The position numbers were made by a program, and so were the translations under genes. From Candidatus Omnitrophota bacterium (lineage in GTDB: Bacteria > Ratteibacteria > UBA8468 > B48-G9 > JAFGKM01), in contig JAMWDI010000004.1 of NCBI GenBank assembly GCA_023819375.1, forward strand, positions 124,001 to 188,000: a stretch of 64,000 nucleotides of DNA, written 5' to 3'. Each line of letters begins with the position of its first letter. Position 1 is the stretch's first letter. The notes below the pieces were generated by a model. That model did no database searches. It was not told the DNA's origin and worked only from the letters and a program-made list of their open reading frames with translations. Positions 43,679-53,075 of the stretch are shown in pieces.

Positions 43679-44574
43679 TTTTTCCTCCTTATTAATTCAC
43701 AAAAAGCATTTATTCTGTTGTCAATATTAACCTCAGAAACATTTTCATCAAACCTTAAAACCATAAAAGGGATATTATTTTCATCACATATTTTTTTTAT
43801 AAAAGGTTCTGCAACACATTCAGGCATACAAGTTAAGGGCATAGCCAAAATAATTCCATCATAGCCTTTTCTTATAAAATAGATTGAATTTACAATGCTA
43901 TCAAAACCATGTCCTGCAATCATTTCTCCTTTTAATAATTTTTTTGCTATTTTTCTCTCTTTCCATTTTTCAATTCTGTCAAATTTTAAGCCATGCCTAA
44001 TAAATTCACTTACATTCATCCCGATATCAACTTGTGCTCCATAATTCCTTAATTTTTGAACAAGGTTAAAATTTGCACTTGGTTCAATACAAGTATAAAA
44101 TTCTCCAACTATACCAATTTTAATATCACCTTTATTATTTTCCTTATCTCTTTTTTCAACTTCTTTTATATCTTCCCATGTTTCTTTTACAATTTTAATA
44201 AGATTGAATTTATTAATTTCTGGTGCAATTTTGAAAATCCAAGAAAATAAATTCTTTGCTTTTGGAACGACCATTTTAAATTTATATCCTAATTCCCTTA
44301 ACGCCATCTCCGCCATCACATAATAACATCTATATCTACAAAATCCTTGACTATTATACATAATTAGTGTATCTGCCCCTCTTTCCAGAGCATCAATAAA
44401 AGAGGAAAGAACGACTTTATATGGAAAACACATCATTTCTGGTGAAAAAAGGACTCCCTTTTCAATTAATTTTTTCCCGACAGGATTTGGTTCTATAACT
44501 TCTAACCCTAACTTTTTGAAAAATTTGACGCCAACTTCTGTGTAAATTCCAATTCGCGGAAAAGAAATCTTCAT
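43654..44574 (-). CDS. 2-hydroxyacyl-CoA dehydratase / double-cubane-like protein
   Basis: 306 residues. SPEMMCFPYKVVLSS near 44, MYNSQGFCRYRCYYV near 73 and LTCMPECVAEPF near 250 supply cysteines in the pattern of HgdB/BcrC-like or activase-related (DUF2229-like) proteins. In many genomes this part is fused to an activase; here it is a separate gene directly before it, overlapping by 25 bases, so the two must act together. No second dehydratase subunit is near, making an acyl-CoA dehydratase less likely than a single-subunit reductase or an activator. Its start is eight bases after TATAAT (leaderless). Confidence 0.75.
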   Translation of the reverse strand: MKISFPRIGIYTEVGVKFFKKLGLEVIEPNPVGKKLIEKGVLFSPEMMCFPYKVVLSSFIDALERGADTLIMYNSQGFCRYRCYYVMAEMALRELGYKFKMVVPKAKNLFSWIFKIAPEINKFNLIKIVKETWEDIKEVEKRDKENNKGDIKIGIVGEFYTCIEPSANFNLVQKLRNYGAQVDIGMNVSEFIRHGLKFDRIEKWKERKIAKKLLKGEMIAGHGFDSIVNSIYFIRKGYDGIILAMPLTCMPECVAEPFIKKICDENNIPFMVLRFDENVSEVNIDNRINAFCELIRRKKWRNLHLV

Positions 44575-44582
44575 TTTTAAAA

Positions 44583-44611
44583 ATTATACCTGTATTAATA
44601 AGGGATAGTAA
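44583..44611 (-). promoter_or_regulatory. Promoter of the activase pair (leaderless)
   Basis: Minus strand TATAAT at 44588-44583, eight bases before the ATG at 44574. The -35 is poor (TTACTA at 17 bases). Confidence 0.5.
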
Positions 44612-44614
44612 ATC

Positions 44615-44643
44615 TTAAAAAAATTATGTAATTGAGGTATAAT
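44615..44643 (+). promoter_or_regulatory. Promoter of the small membrane protein (leaderless)
   Basis: TTAAAA at 44615-44620, 17-base spacer, TATAAT at 44638-44643, eight bases before the ATG at 44652. It mirrors the divergent promoter: both read GGTATAATTTT at the -10. Confidence 0.55.
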
Positions 44644-44651
44644 TTTAAATA

Positions 44652-44867
44652 ATGATTGATTTTAATAGTCCTGAATGGAAAGAAAAGTTAAAGGGAAAAA
44701 GCGCTGAAGAAATTGCAAAAATTGTTGGTGAATATTATGAAGCAAAATATAAAAAAGAATATCCTGTTTTTCCCTGGAAAGTTTTAATTGCAATAATTTT
44801 TTTCTTTCTGTTGATTATTATTATATTGATTATTTTTATGAATTATCTTAAAAAAATTGCTTTTTAA
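44652..44867 (+). CDS. Small single-span membrane protein
   Basis: 71 residues. A soluble N-terminal 43 residues (FNSPEWKEKLKGKSAEEIAKIVGEYYEAKY) with amphipathic helices is followed by one strong transmembrane helix (VLIAIIFFFLLIIIILIIFM, about 44-63) and a short tail KKIAF. A consensus TATAAT eight bases upstream supports that it is expressed. No family recognised. It stands alone on the plus strand; its end overlaps the next minus-strand gene by four bases. It may be a membrane-anchored regulator or small complex subunit. Confidence 0.65.
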   Translation: MIDFNSPEWKEKLKGKSAEEIAKIVGEYYEAKYKKEYPVFPWKVLIAIIFFFLLIIIILIIFMNYLKKIAF

Positions 44868-45724
44868 ATTTCTGAAAGAATTGATTTTATATATTCAAGA
44901 TCCTGTTTCGCAAAATATTCTCTATCTCCTTCTCTTGGTGCTTCTATACAGATAGGACCTTTATAATTATTCTCTTTCAAAAGTTTTAAAAATTCTCTAT
45001 TATTTATAATTCCATCGCTTAAAGGACACATTATATAATTTAGGTGTTCAATACCTTTTACAATAAAGAGATTCTTAAGATGAACATAATATAATTTTTC
45101 TCCACATTTTTCTATTGATTCCTTTAAAGAAGTTGCATCTTTACGGAGTATAATATTTCCATAATCAAGATTTATACCAACATTTTTTTTACCTATTAAA
45201 TCAACCAATTTTGTTGTACTTTCTACTGTGTCATGTAAATAACAATTATGAATTTCAAAGGCAAAGTAAAAGTCAAGTTCTTCTGCAAGTTCACCAAGTA
45301 TTTTAAAACCATTCACAGCCCATTCCCAATGACAATCTTTTGCATAATTTGAACCATGTTTTTCAAAATGATGATAGGGAAATTCAGGATTTATAAGTGG
45401 CCCTGTAGTAGTATTGCAGACAGTAAGTTTAAAATATTTTGAGGCTTTTCTGTAAAAATTTACTGCATCATCAATTTCTTTCTTTCTTACATCTGGATTT
45501 TCATCCATTAAATTTGGACCAGGAGCACCAAATAAAATATATTTAAGTTTTGATTTTTCTACACTTTTTGCTAATTTCTCTAAATATTCATCATCTTTCA
45601 TATTTTTTATACTCCTTCTAAATTCAATACCATCAAAGCCAAGTTTTACTGCCTTTTCACATATTTCGTCAAATGTTTGTCCTTGTTCCATATAGTTGAT
45701 ATGCATAATAATAAGGTTTTCCAT
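44864..45724 (-). CDS. Xylose-isomerase-like TIM-barrel protein
   Basis: 286 residues of the AP endonuclease 2 / sugar phosphate isomerase-epimerase family. GFDGIEFRRS near 30 gives the first Glu; FAFEIHNCYLHD near 153 the metal-binding Glu and His; VGINLDYGNI near 182 the Asp; VHLKN near 210 a His; CIEAPREGDREY near 262 a late Glu. Metal-dependent isomerase or epimerase; often found with Gfo/Idh oxidoreductases as here. It has its own promoter (45751-45778) and an AAAGGAG ribosome site, so it can be expressed apart from the Gfo/Idh gene upstream. Confidence 0.85.
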   Translation of the reverse strand: MENLIIMHINYMEQGQTFDEICEKAVKLGFDGIEFRRSIKNMKDDEYLEKLAKSVEKSKLKYILFGAPGPNLMDENPDVRKKEIDDAVNFYRKASKYFKLTVCNTTTGPLINPEFPYHHFEKHGSNYAKDCHWEWAVNGFKILGELAEELDFYFAFEIHNCYLHDTVESTTKLVDLIGKKNVGINLDYGNIILRKDATSLKESIEKCGEKLYYVHLKNLFIVKGIEHLNYIMCPLSDGIINNREFLKLLKENNYKGPICIEAPREGDREYFAKQDLEYIKSILSEI

Positions 45725-45750
45725 TTTTATCTCCTTTTAAGTAAAAAAGA

Positions 45751-45778
45751 ATTAAATCACAAATAGTTTTCAAGTCAA
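45751..45778 (-). promoter_or_regulatory. Promoter of the TIM-barrel isomerase gene
   Basis: Minus strand TTGACT (45778-45773), 16-base spacer, TTTAAT (45756-45751), then about 20 bases of leader with AAAGGAG before the ATG at 45724. Confidence 0.45.
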
Positions 45779-45780
45779 GT

Positions 45781-46809
45781 TTAGTAATTTTCTAATTTAA
45801 TGGGTTTTCCTTCCTTTGCTGATTGGTCAGCTTTAAAAATTATTTTATGAGTAATTGCTGCATCTTCAAGGTCTGGAAATGGTTTTTTATCATTTAAAAT
45901 ACAATCTACTAAATGGTTCACCTCTCCTTCAAAAGGATGATGTCTGACATCTCCACTGTCAGGTAGAATAGTTGGAATTGTAATATAACCTATTTGACCA
46001 GGAAATTTTTCAGGAGCATATATGTTATTATTTCTTATAGTCCCTTTAGAACCAAATAGTTCAATATTAAAAATGTAGGGTGTTTTACAATCAAGAGAAG
46101 AAGCAACTTTTCCAATTGTTCCATCTTCAAATTTAATTAACGTTACACTTGTAGGATCATACTCATATTCTTTAAAGTCAGGATTTTTACTCCTTGTTGA
46201 ATAAGAAAAAACTTCAACTGCTTTTTTATTCATAAACCATAATAAAGCATCTAAAGCATGACATCCTGCTGAAAGTAATGAACTACCTCCTATATCTTTT
46301 TTTACATTCCATTGGTATTGTTTATACCAAGGCCCTATTCCATGAAAGTAATCAACTTCTGCATAATAAATTTCACCAATTATTCCATCTTTTAAAAGTT
46401 TATCTATCGTCATCAAAAGAGGATTCCAATGTAAAACAAAACTTACAAGTGTTTTGACTTTATTCTTTTTTACAGCAGAAATCATTTTATTTAAATCCTC
46501 TTCATTTAAAGCAACTGGTTTTTCAATTAATATATGCTTTTTATATTCAGCACACATTATTGTTTCTTCAGGATGTAAATTGTTTGGAGTACAAATAGAA
46601 ACAATATCAATTTCTTCCTTTTCAAGCATTTCTTTTAAATCAGTATAAATTCTTGCCTTAAATCCATATTCATTCAGTTTCTTTTCTGCTGACTCTCTTG
46701 TTCTTCCACAAACAGCAACAAGTTCACAATGTGGATTTGCTATATAAGCAGACATATGTTCACCAGATACCCACCCAGTTCCAACAACTGCTACTTTTAA
46801 TTTTTTCAT
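45781..46809 (-). CDS. Gfo/Idh/MocA-family oxidoreductase (1)
   Basis: 342 residues. Rossmann opening VAVVGTGWVSGEHMSAYIA; the EKP motif in HILIEKPVALNEED near 93 with the catalytic Lys; C-terminal domain with GGSSLLSAGCHALDALLWF near 176 carrying the active-site His. NAD(P)-dependent oxidation or reduction of a sugar or cyclitol. ATGA overlap with the gene before it; AAGGAGG upstream. A different Gfo/Idh protein begins the same operon (51314-52276), so two separate redox steps on sugar-like compounds are likely. Confidence 0.9.
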   Translation of the reverse strand: MKKLKVAVVGTGWVSGEHMSAYIANPHCELVAVCGRTRESAEKKLNEYGFKARIYTDLKEMLEKEEIDIVSICTPNNLHPEETIMCAEYKKHILIEKPVALNEEDLNKMISAVKKNKVKTLVSFVLHWNPLLMTIDKLLKDGIIGEIYYAEVDYFHGIGPWYKQYQWNVKKDIGGSSLLSAGCHALDALLWFMNKKAVEVFSYSTRSKNPDFKEYEYDPTSVTLIKFEDGTIGKVASSLDCKTPYIFNIELFGSKGTIRNNNIYAPEKFPGQIGYITIPTILPDSGDVRHHPFEGEVNHLVDCILNDKKPFPDLEDAAITHKIIFKADQSAKEGKPIKLENY

Positions 46810-48773
46810 TTTGTTCCTCCTTTTTGTAAAATTGATTTAATAAATTCTTCAATTACTTTATATTTCCAATCTTCTATCCAGGATGGAGAACTTGGTGAAA
46901 TATAAAGTTTTGTGAAAATCCATAAAGCACCTGCTTCCTCATATGAAATTTTAAAAGCATCTTTTAAGTATCTTTCAGTAGGTCTATTTTCAATCCATGA
47001 TGGGTGTGGAGTTAAATAAATGCATGGAATAATTATTTTATCAGGACATAACTTATAATATTGATTTATTTCTAAATGTAATGAATTAGAGGAAACCCCA
47101 CAATCAGGAGTAAGACGGAAACTATGTTGATAACCCCAGAGAATTACGTCAAAATAAGGTAAATATCCTTTTTTTACAAAATTTTCCAAGTGTTCATAGT
47201 AAACGCATACACCAAACTTTAAATCTGGATTTATACTTTTTATTTTCTCATAAATTTTTTTTGTATAATCAAGTGTAAAGAAATTTAAATTTGCATCAAA
47301 ATCATCTATCATTAAAATTTTTAAATTTTTTAATTCTGTAGATATTTTTGAAATTTCTTCAACCCATTTTACATAATCCATATCATAAGGAGGATATTTT
47401 CTTTCACTAATAGGTTTATACCTATTTATTGGTGCTTCACTTGGTGGAACAAGATAAACTATAACATTTATTCCTTCTTTTTCTCCTCTTCTACAAAATT
47501 CAGGTAATGCTTTTAAAACTTTTTCAGAATTTACTTGTATAACATATCCATACCATTTTATCCCTAAATTTTTAACTCTCATAATAATTTTTTCAATTTC
47601 AGGTTCACCATTTTGATTAAATTCCATACCTCCATATAATACAACCATCTCTTCAAAAGATAGTTTTTGCATTCTTTCTTTTTTTATCTTAATATTTTCT
47701 TGCTTTACTTTATCAATGTCTTCAACTTTTATCTTTCTTTTTATAAATAGTGTTCCATCAAGATATCCTTCAACTGTATAGTCTCCTGGTTTTGTTGGCG
47801 AAAAAGATATTTTAATTTCTTTTCTTTTATCACCCACATTTAAATTTATCTCTTTTTCTTTTTTTTCAATTATATTTTCCCCCTCTTTCAATAAAAAAAT
47901 AGGATTTTTCTTTTCCTCTTTCTTCAAAATTTCACTGGATATAAGAAAATAAGAAAGTTCTATATTTTCATTTTTGCTGTATACTGTGGAAAACTCATTT
48001 TCTTTTAAAATAAACACTATGGGTATGCTTTCATTGTCAACATTTACAGTTTTTAAAGTAGGTAAGTTCCTTCCCTCTTTTGCCAAATTATATTTTTCCT
48101 TAATTTCATCTTCTTTTAAAGGTCTTAAATAAATTTTAATTTCGTCTATAATACCTTTAAATGGCCAACCCATCCTAATTCCTTCTCCATAACAACCTAT
48201 TTTTATATCTGCAAAATTATTTCCAACAAGACCCTTTTCACATTTTCCTTTAGCCATTAATTGACCATCTACATATAAAAGTAGATCTTCTCCATCTCTA
48301 ACAGCAACTATGTAATGCCATTGACCGTCTGCTATATCAATCCCTTTAATTATAGTTCTTTTATTTTCAATATAATTTCCAAATTGAATAACTCCTTCAT
48401 AATATCCAATCCACCATGCTGATTCTTCTCCAGAACCTGTCCATTTAGAAATATATATTTGTGAATCTTTACTTGTATGCTTTGTCCAAAACTCTATAGA
48501 ATAATCACCTGAGAAACCCAATCCAATCTTATTGCTTTCTTTACAGAATAAATAACCATTTCCTTCAAGCAAGATACCATTTCCAATAATACCTTTTGTT
48601 TTCTTTACTTTACCATAAATAGTTAAATGATTACCTTCGCCTGAATAATCATTGACTATTCCTTCCCCTTCGTCAAAACTCCAAAATGCAACAAGTTTCC
48701 TTTCAGGTATATTATCTGAATATGAAAAAAGCAATATGAGTAAAAAAATAAAAATTAATTTTTTAAAATTCAT
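46806..48773 (-). CDS. Exported LamG plus TIM-barrel glycosidase-like protein
   Basis: 655 residues. Signal peptide at 1-20. LamG domain at about 25-215 (LVAFWSFDEGEG, YSIEFWTKH, GQWHYIVAVRDGEDLLLYVDG, GIIDEIKIYLRPL). Residues 235-350 look beta-rich. The last part (365-655) is barrel-like: LGIKWYGYVIQV, INVIVYLVPPSEAP, KNLKILMIDDFDANLN and DVILWGYQHSF; the MIDDFDA segment could hold catalytic acids. An enzyme that binds and trims a glycan is likely; no GH family assigned. ATG 48773 chosen (GGGGGTGG upstream) over GTG two codons earlier. Overlaps the gene before it by 11 bases. Confidence 0.7.
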   Translation of the reverse strand: MNFKKLIFIFLLILLFSYSDNIPERKLVAFWSFDEGEGIVNDYSGEGNHLTIYGKVKKTKGIIGNGILLEGNGYLFCKESNKIGLGFSGDYSIEFWTKHTSKDSQIYISKWTGSGEESAWWIGYYEGVIQFGNYIENKRTIIKGIDIADGQWHYIVAVRDGEDLLLYVDGQLMAKGKCEKGLVGNNFADIKIGCYGEGIRMGWPFKGIIDEIKIYLRPLKEDEIKEKYNLAKEGRNLPTLKTVNVDNESIPIVFILKENEFSTVYSKNENIELSYFLISSEILKKEEKKNPIFLLKEGENIIEKKEKEINLNVGDKRKEIKISFSPTKPGDYTVEGYLDGTLFIKRKIKVEDIDKVKQENIKIKKERMQKLSFEEMVVLYGGMEFNQNGEPEIEKIIMRVKNLGIKWYGYVIQVNSEKVLKALPEFCRRGEKEGINVIVYLVPPSEAPINRYKPISERKYPPYDMDYVKWVEEISKISTELKNLKILMIDDFDANLNFFTLDYTKKIYEKIKSINPDLKFGVCVYYEHLENFVKKGYLPYFDVILWGYQHSFRLTPDCGVSSNSLHLEINQYYKLCPDKIIIPCIYLTPHPSWIENRPTERYLKDAFKISYEEAGALWIFTKLYISPSSPSWIEDWKYKVIEEFIKSILQKGGTK

Positions 48774-50016
48774 AACCACCCCCTTTTAGGTTCTTTAAAA
48801 TTTCCTTAAAACTGTCAATCAGGACTTCTCCAACATTCTCTTTAAATGGGAAAAATGTTGTGAATAAAGGAGCAATTGTTGATGCATATCTTTTTTCTTT
48901 AAAATCTTCTTCGTCAGGAATATAACCAACATAATCATTTGAGTATCCAAAAAGAAAGTTATATTTAGAAAAAGACAATTTTTTTAATTCTAAACCAAAT
49001 ATTGTAAAAATTTCCCCAGGAGCAACAAAAAATGAACAAATATCGCTAAAACAAATAAATTGTATCTCTGTTGGTAAAAAATCTCTGCAATTTTTATCAA
49101 TTTTGTACAGAGTGATTTTTTTCCATTTTGGGAGAAATTTATCCCAATTTCTATATTCTTTTTCTCTAAATTCATTATAAAATTCCTCAACATCTTTTTT
49201 TGTAGGAATTTTTAAAGGTAAATTTATAATTTCAGTCATATTTTTAATCTTTAAATTGTCTTTATATTCCAGTTTATTTATTACTTTTAAAATTTCCTCA
49301 CCTACTTTTTCTCCATAAAATTTTGCCTTTTCAAAATCTCTTTGCCATCCCTCTTTTATATTTATATCTCCACAAAATCCTTGAAAGAAAATACTCTCAC
49401 AATTTAAATCATTTTTTATTTTTTCGTTTGTATAAAATGGCCAATCACAAGTAAAAAGTCTATTTTCATGACTTAAACTTATACAGTGAGCATTATAGTT
49501 GTATAAAAATATCTTTTCTTTTTTATTTTCAAAAAACATAATTCTTAAACTTTTATCATAAGGTCCATTTTGTTTTGTTCTGTTATAAGCAATATCTACT
49601 TCTGTTTCTATAAACCCAATTTTTCCTTCTGAAGAATTTAATTTTGCATTAACAGCACTTTTCAATATTTTTTCTTCAAGGACAACCATATATCTTCTAC
49701 TTATTTTTCCAAGGCCTTCAAGATATAAAGTTGCAGGGCCTGAATGTGTATGAGTGGATGAAATTGTTATATTCTGGGAAGATATGCCTATGTTGTTAGA
49801 AATTTTTTCTTTTATTCTAACAATATTTTCTCTATTTATTCCTATTAAGTCACAGGAGATAAGTAAAATCTCATTTTCTCCATCATTTAAATATATACTT
49901 TTAGCATAAAGTGGGTCATGAATTCCTTCAGATTTTCTATTTAAATAAAAGCCATAACCACCCAGTTCAACACTAAATTTGGGAGTAATATCAATTTTAC
50001 TATAACCTATTTTCAT
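48763..50016 (-). CDS. Neutral ceramidase-like hydrolase with changed active site
   Basis: 417 residues of the neutral/alkaline non-lysosomal ceramidase N-terminal family. IGYSKIDITPK at the start, NITISSTHTHSGPATLY near 82 and YNAHCISLSHENRLFTCDWP near 170 match zinc-site regions. The usual GDVSPN containing the nucleophile Ser reads FCGDINIKEG, so that serine is missing. No signal peptide. In Lentisphaera-like genomes such genes are common in sugar loci rather than lipid loci, so the substrate here is probably not ceramide. The start overlaps the DegT stop by four bases. Confidence 0.78.
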   Translation of the reverse strand: MKIGYSKIDITPKFSVELGGYGFYLNRKSEGIHDPLYAKSIYLNDGENEILLISCDLIGINRENIVRIKEKISNNIGISSQNITISSTHTHSGPATLYLEGLGKISRRYMVVLEEKILKSAVNAKLNSSEGKIGFIETEVDIAYNRTKQNGPYDKSLRIMFFENKKEKIFLYNYNAHCISLSHENRLFTCDWPFYTNEKIKNDLNCESIFFQGFCGDINIKEGWQRDFEKAKFYGEKVGEEILKVINKLEYKDNLKIKNMTEIINLPLKIPTKKDVEEFYNEFREKEYRNWDKFLPKWKKITLYKIDKNCRDFLPTEIQFICFSDICSFFVAPGEIFTIFGLELKKLSFSKYNFLFGYSNDYVGYIPDEEDFKEKRYASTIAPLFTTFFPFKENVGEVLIDSFKEILKNLKGGGYEF

Positions 50017-51296
50017 TTCAATTCATCTATATTTTTTCTTAATTTGTAAAAACCTTCTGCTATATCTTCCATGTCTTTTTTTGTTCCGAGAAGCAACCTA
50101 TGAACAATCCATATTGTTCTTCCTTTACAAACTTCTTCTACATTTTTACATGTTTCTTTAAACTTTTCATAATCAATTGGATTTTTTCTGCCTTTCATAA
50201 ATGGAGAGTCACTTGAAAAATCAAGATTTTTAAATAATGGGTTATGATAAAGAGGATATAAATAACCAGATGATAAAGGGATTCCTTCTGCTTCCATTGC
50301 TTTTAATATTTTTTCAAGTGGAATATTATCCCATTCTTCAGGGAAATACCTTAAAATTGCAAGATGATGAGAGAATGTCTTTTGTTTTGGATTTAGTTTT
50401 ATAGGTTTTATTCCAGGAAGGTCTTTTAATAATTCAACAAGATAGTTGTAATTTTTCATTCTTATCTCTGTTTGTTTTTTCAATCTCTTTAATTGAGTAA
50501 GTAATAATGCTCCTTGGAATTCACTCATCCTTAAATTCCATCCCAATCTTACATGTTCATACCATAAGCCATTTTTTTCTCTTCCATAATGTCTTAAAGA
50601 CCAAGAAAGTTCTGCAAGTTTGTCGTCATTTGTTGTTATTGCTCCTCCTTCTCCTGCAGTTAAATTTTTTGACTGTTGGAAACTAAAAATTCCCATATCT
50701 CCAATTCCACCTGCACTTCTTCCGTCTTTATAAAATACATAATGTGCATGTGCTGCATCTTCAATTACTTTCAAATTATACTTTTTGCTTATCTCCATTA
50801 TCTTATCCATATCTGGCATATTGCCACTAAAATGTACAGGTATAATTGCTTTTGTCCTTTCTGTTATTGCTTCCTCAATTTTATTTGCATCTATTTGATA
50901 TGTTTCAGGATCAATATCAACAAAAACAGGTAAAGCATAATGATTTAAGACACACATAACAGTTGCAATAAATGTATAAGGAGTTGTTATTACTTCATCT
51001 CCAGGGCCAATCCCAAGTGCACGAACACATATTTCAAGAGCAGAAGAACCACTATTTACAGCAATACAATGTTTTACTTTTTGAACTTCTGCAAATTTCC
51101 TTTCAAATTTTTCAACATATGATAATCCTTTAACTTTTCCTGAAGCAAATTCTATTGGAGAATATGCATACATCCACCATTTTCCACTTCTTAAGACTTT
51201 CAAAATTTCTCTTTCTTCTTCTTTTCCAAATATAGGCCAACCTGGAAATGGTTTTTTTCTTACTGGTTTCCCTCCATTTATCGCAAGTTTAGCCAT
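50013..51296 (-). CDS. DegT/DnrJ/EryC1/StrS sugar aminotransferase
   Basis: 427 residues, PLP-dependent. VNSGSSALEICVRALGIGPGDEVITTPYTF near 80 is the typical cofactor-binding stretch, VIEDAAHAH near 174 carries the Asp for the pyridine ring, and FSFQQSKNLTAGEGGA near 204 holds the Schiff-base Lys. It transfers an amino group to a keto-sugar, or a related keto compound. AAGGAGGA before the ATG. Placed between Gfo/Idh and ceramidase-like genes, it may make an amino-sugar or amino-cyclitol from the oxidised product, or work in the reverse direction. Confidence 0.9.
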   Translation of the reverse strand: MAKLAINGGKPVRKKPFPGWPIFGKEEEREILKVLRSGKWWMYAYSPIEFASGKVKGLSYVEKFERKFAEVQKVKHCIAVNSGSSALEICVRALGIGPGDEVITTPYTFIATVMCVLNHYALPVFVDIDPETYQIDANKIEEAITERTKAIIPVHFSGNMPDMDKIMEISKKYNLKVIEDAAHAHYVFYKDGRSAGGIGDMGIFSFQQSKNLTAGEGGAITTNDDKLAELSWSLRHYGREKNGLWYEHVRLGWNLRMSEFQGALLLTQLKRLKKQTEIRMKNYNYLVELLKDLPGIKPIKLNPKQKTFSHHLAILRYFPEEWDNIPLEKILKAMEAEGIPLSSGYLYPLYHNPLFKNLDFSSDSPFMKGRKNPIDYEKFKETCKNVEEVCKGRTIWIVHRLLLGTKKDMEDIAEGFYKLRKNIDELK

Positions 51297-51313
51297 ACTT
51301 ATTCCTCCTTTTT

Positions 51314-52276
51314 TTATAATCTTTCGTAATAGATCTTTTCAATAAGTTCCATAGTTTTTAGAGCATCAGTAAGATTTGTTAAAGGTTGTTTCTTTTGTTT
51401 TAAACAATCAATAAAATGTCGATTTTCATTATAGAAGCCTGCAATTTTATAAAAATCAGTACTTCCAACAATTTCTTCACTTTTTAAAGATATACATTCT
51501 TCTTTGCCATTCATAAAAATAGTTGCAATTTTTTCTGGTTCAACATATGCAGTTATGCCTTTGGCATGAAGTTCTATACTGAAAATTCTTTTTCCTCCTA
51601 TATAATTAGAAACTAAAAGACCTGTTGCTCCTGATTCAAATTCTAAAATTGCGTTGAAATTATTTTCATAATTTTTGTACCATTTTTTAATTAATGAAGA
51701 AACTTTTTTTACTTCTCCTCCTATCCATCTTAAACAATCTACTGCATGAATTATGTCACTTGTTAAAAGATCAATAGCACCTCTAAAATATGGTGTCTCA
51801 TCGTTAAAAAATTTTATAAAACGAACAATACATAAAATTACAGGGCCATTTCTTTCAACCAATTCCTTCACTTTAAGAGTTAATGGGCTAAATCTTCTTT
51901 GGAAACCTACCATAGTAATACATCCAAATTTTTCAGATTTTAAAGCCATCTGTCTTGTTTGTTCTTTACATATTCCAGGGGGTTTTTCAATAAAAATATT
52001 TAATTTTCTTTCTAAACAATCTATTGCAGGATCAAAAATAATGTGGGGAGGTAAAGCAATGTAGACTGCATCTAGTGCTAATTTTTCTATCATTTCTTTA
52101 TAATTATTAAAAGTATTTACAATTTTATATTTTTCTTTTATCTCTACAAGTTTGTTTTCATCAATATCACAAACTCCACATATTTCAACATCTTCAAAAG
52201 ACGATAAAGATGGCAAATGTGCTAATTTTACAATGTTACCACACCCTATAATTCCAATTTTGACTTTGTTATTCAT
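51314..52276 (-). CDS. Gfo/Idh/MocA-family oxidoreductase (2)
   Basis: 320 residues. VKIGIIGCGNIVKLAHLPSL opening, EKP motif in NIFIEKPPGICKEQ near 92, and the C-terminal part with LLTSDIIHAVDCLRWIGG near 172. The variant ligand set (SDIIHAVD in place of the usual GxHxxD) suggests a different substrate from the Gfo/Idh gene at 45781. Its ATG follows the prepilin stop with no free base for a ribosome site, so translation depends on that prepilin gene. Confidence 0.88.
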   Translation of the reverse strand: MNNKVKIGIIGCGNIVKLAHLPSLSSFEDVEICGVCDIDENKLVEIKEKYKIVNTFNNYKEMIEKLALDAVYIALPPHIIFDPAIDCLERKLNIFIEKPPGICKEQTRQMALKSEKFGCITMVGFQRRFSPLTLKVKELVERNGPVILCIVRFIKFFNDETPYFRGAIDLLTSDIIHAVDCLRWIGGEVKKVSSLIKKWYKNYENNFNAILEFESGATGLLVSNYIGGKRIFSIELHAKGITAYVEPEKIATIFMNGKEECISLKSEEIVGSTDFYKIAGFYNENRHFIDCLKQKKQPLTNLTDALKTMELIEKIYYERL

Positions 52277-52277
52277 C

Positions 52278-53021
52278 CTAAAAAGTAAAAACTTTCATAT
52301 TAACAGTTATTCCATAATTTACACCAGGATTTAAACTTCCACTTGCATTTCTTGAACCCTTTAGACACGCCCTTAATCTTGATGGCTCACATGCTTCTAC
52401 ATGTCCATCTGAAAAGAGTGTGTTACACTTTCCCATATGTCTAAAATGAAATGTGTGATAATCTACAGGAGATGAAGTATCAAATACATAATTTAAACAT
52501 AATCCATATTGGCTATTTCTTGAAAGATAAAGTGAATCAGCAAGAAGAATAAAATTTGATGGTTTTGTAATTTTTGGGAAATAAATATAAAATACATATC
52601 CTCCTGGAACAGGACGCATATAAAATGTCCCAACATCATCAGGTGGGGCTGTTATACTTGAAACATATTGATTTACTCCATAAACATATTGCCATCCCTT
52701 GTAAACTTTTGGCTCAGCAGATGGACAGACTAATATTGTAGGTTTACCTACTTTAGGTTCAGGAAGATAAGAACTTATAGGTCCTGTTAACCATATATTC
52801 CAATATTGAATAGGTGAACTTCTGTAAACAGTCCAGTATCCATCGTAATCGTTTGCATACATTAAAATTGCTTGTCCTATTTGCTTTAAGTTATTGAAGC
52901 ATACTGCCTGTCTTGCTCTTTCACGTGCTTTTGATAAAGCAGGTAGCAACATCGCTGCTAAAATTGCTATGATTGCCACCACAACAAGCAACTCTATTAA
53001 TGTAAAACCTCTTCTTTTCAT
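52278..53021 (-). CDS. Prepilin-like protein, DG-motif type (7), in ROK locus
   Basis: 247 residues. Leader MKRRG, helix [24 protein letters not shown], neck [21 protein letters not shown]. The tail has [15 protein letters not shown]. Codon choice in the leader differs from the identical-protein leaders at 31.6 and 32.4 kb, so those are not simply protein constraint. AAAGGGGGGTGA precedes the ATG at 53021; GTG at 53030 rejected. Preceded by the ROK regulator and followed, with one base between, by Gfo/Idh. Confidence 0.87.
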   Translation of the reverse strand: MKRRGFTLIELLVVVAIIAILAAMLLPALSKARERARQAVCFNNLKQIGQAILMYANDYDGYWTVYRSSPIQYWNIWLTGPISSYLPEPKVGKPTILVCPSAEPKVYKGWQYVYGVNQYVSSITAPPDDVGTFYMRPVPGGYVFYIYFPKITKPSNFILLADSLYLSRNSQYGLCLNYVFDTSSPVDYHTFHFRHMGKCNTLFSDGHVEACEPSRLRACLKGSRNASGSLNPGVNYGITVNMKVFTF

Positions 53022-53075
53022 TTTTATCACCCCCCTTTCTTATTTTATTTTTTATTTCTAAACAATACCTTTCCA

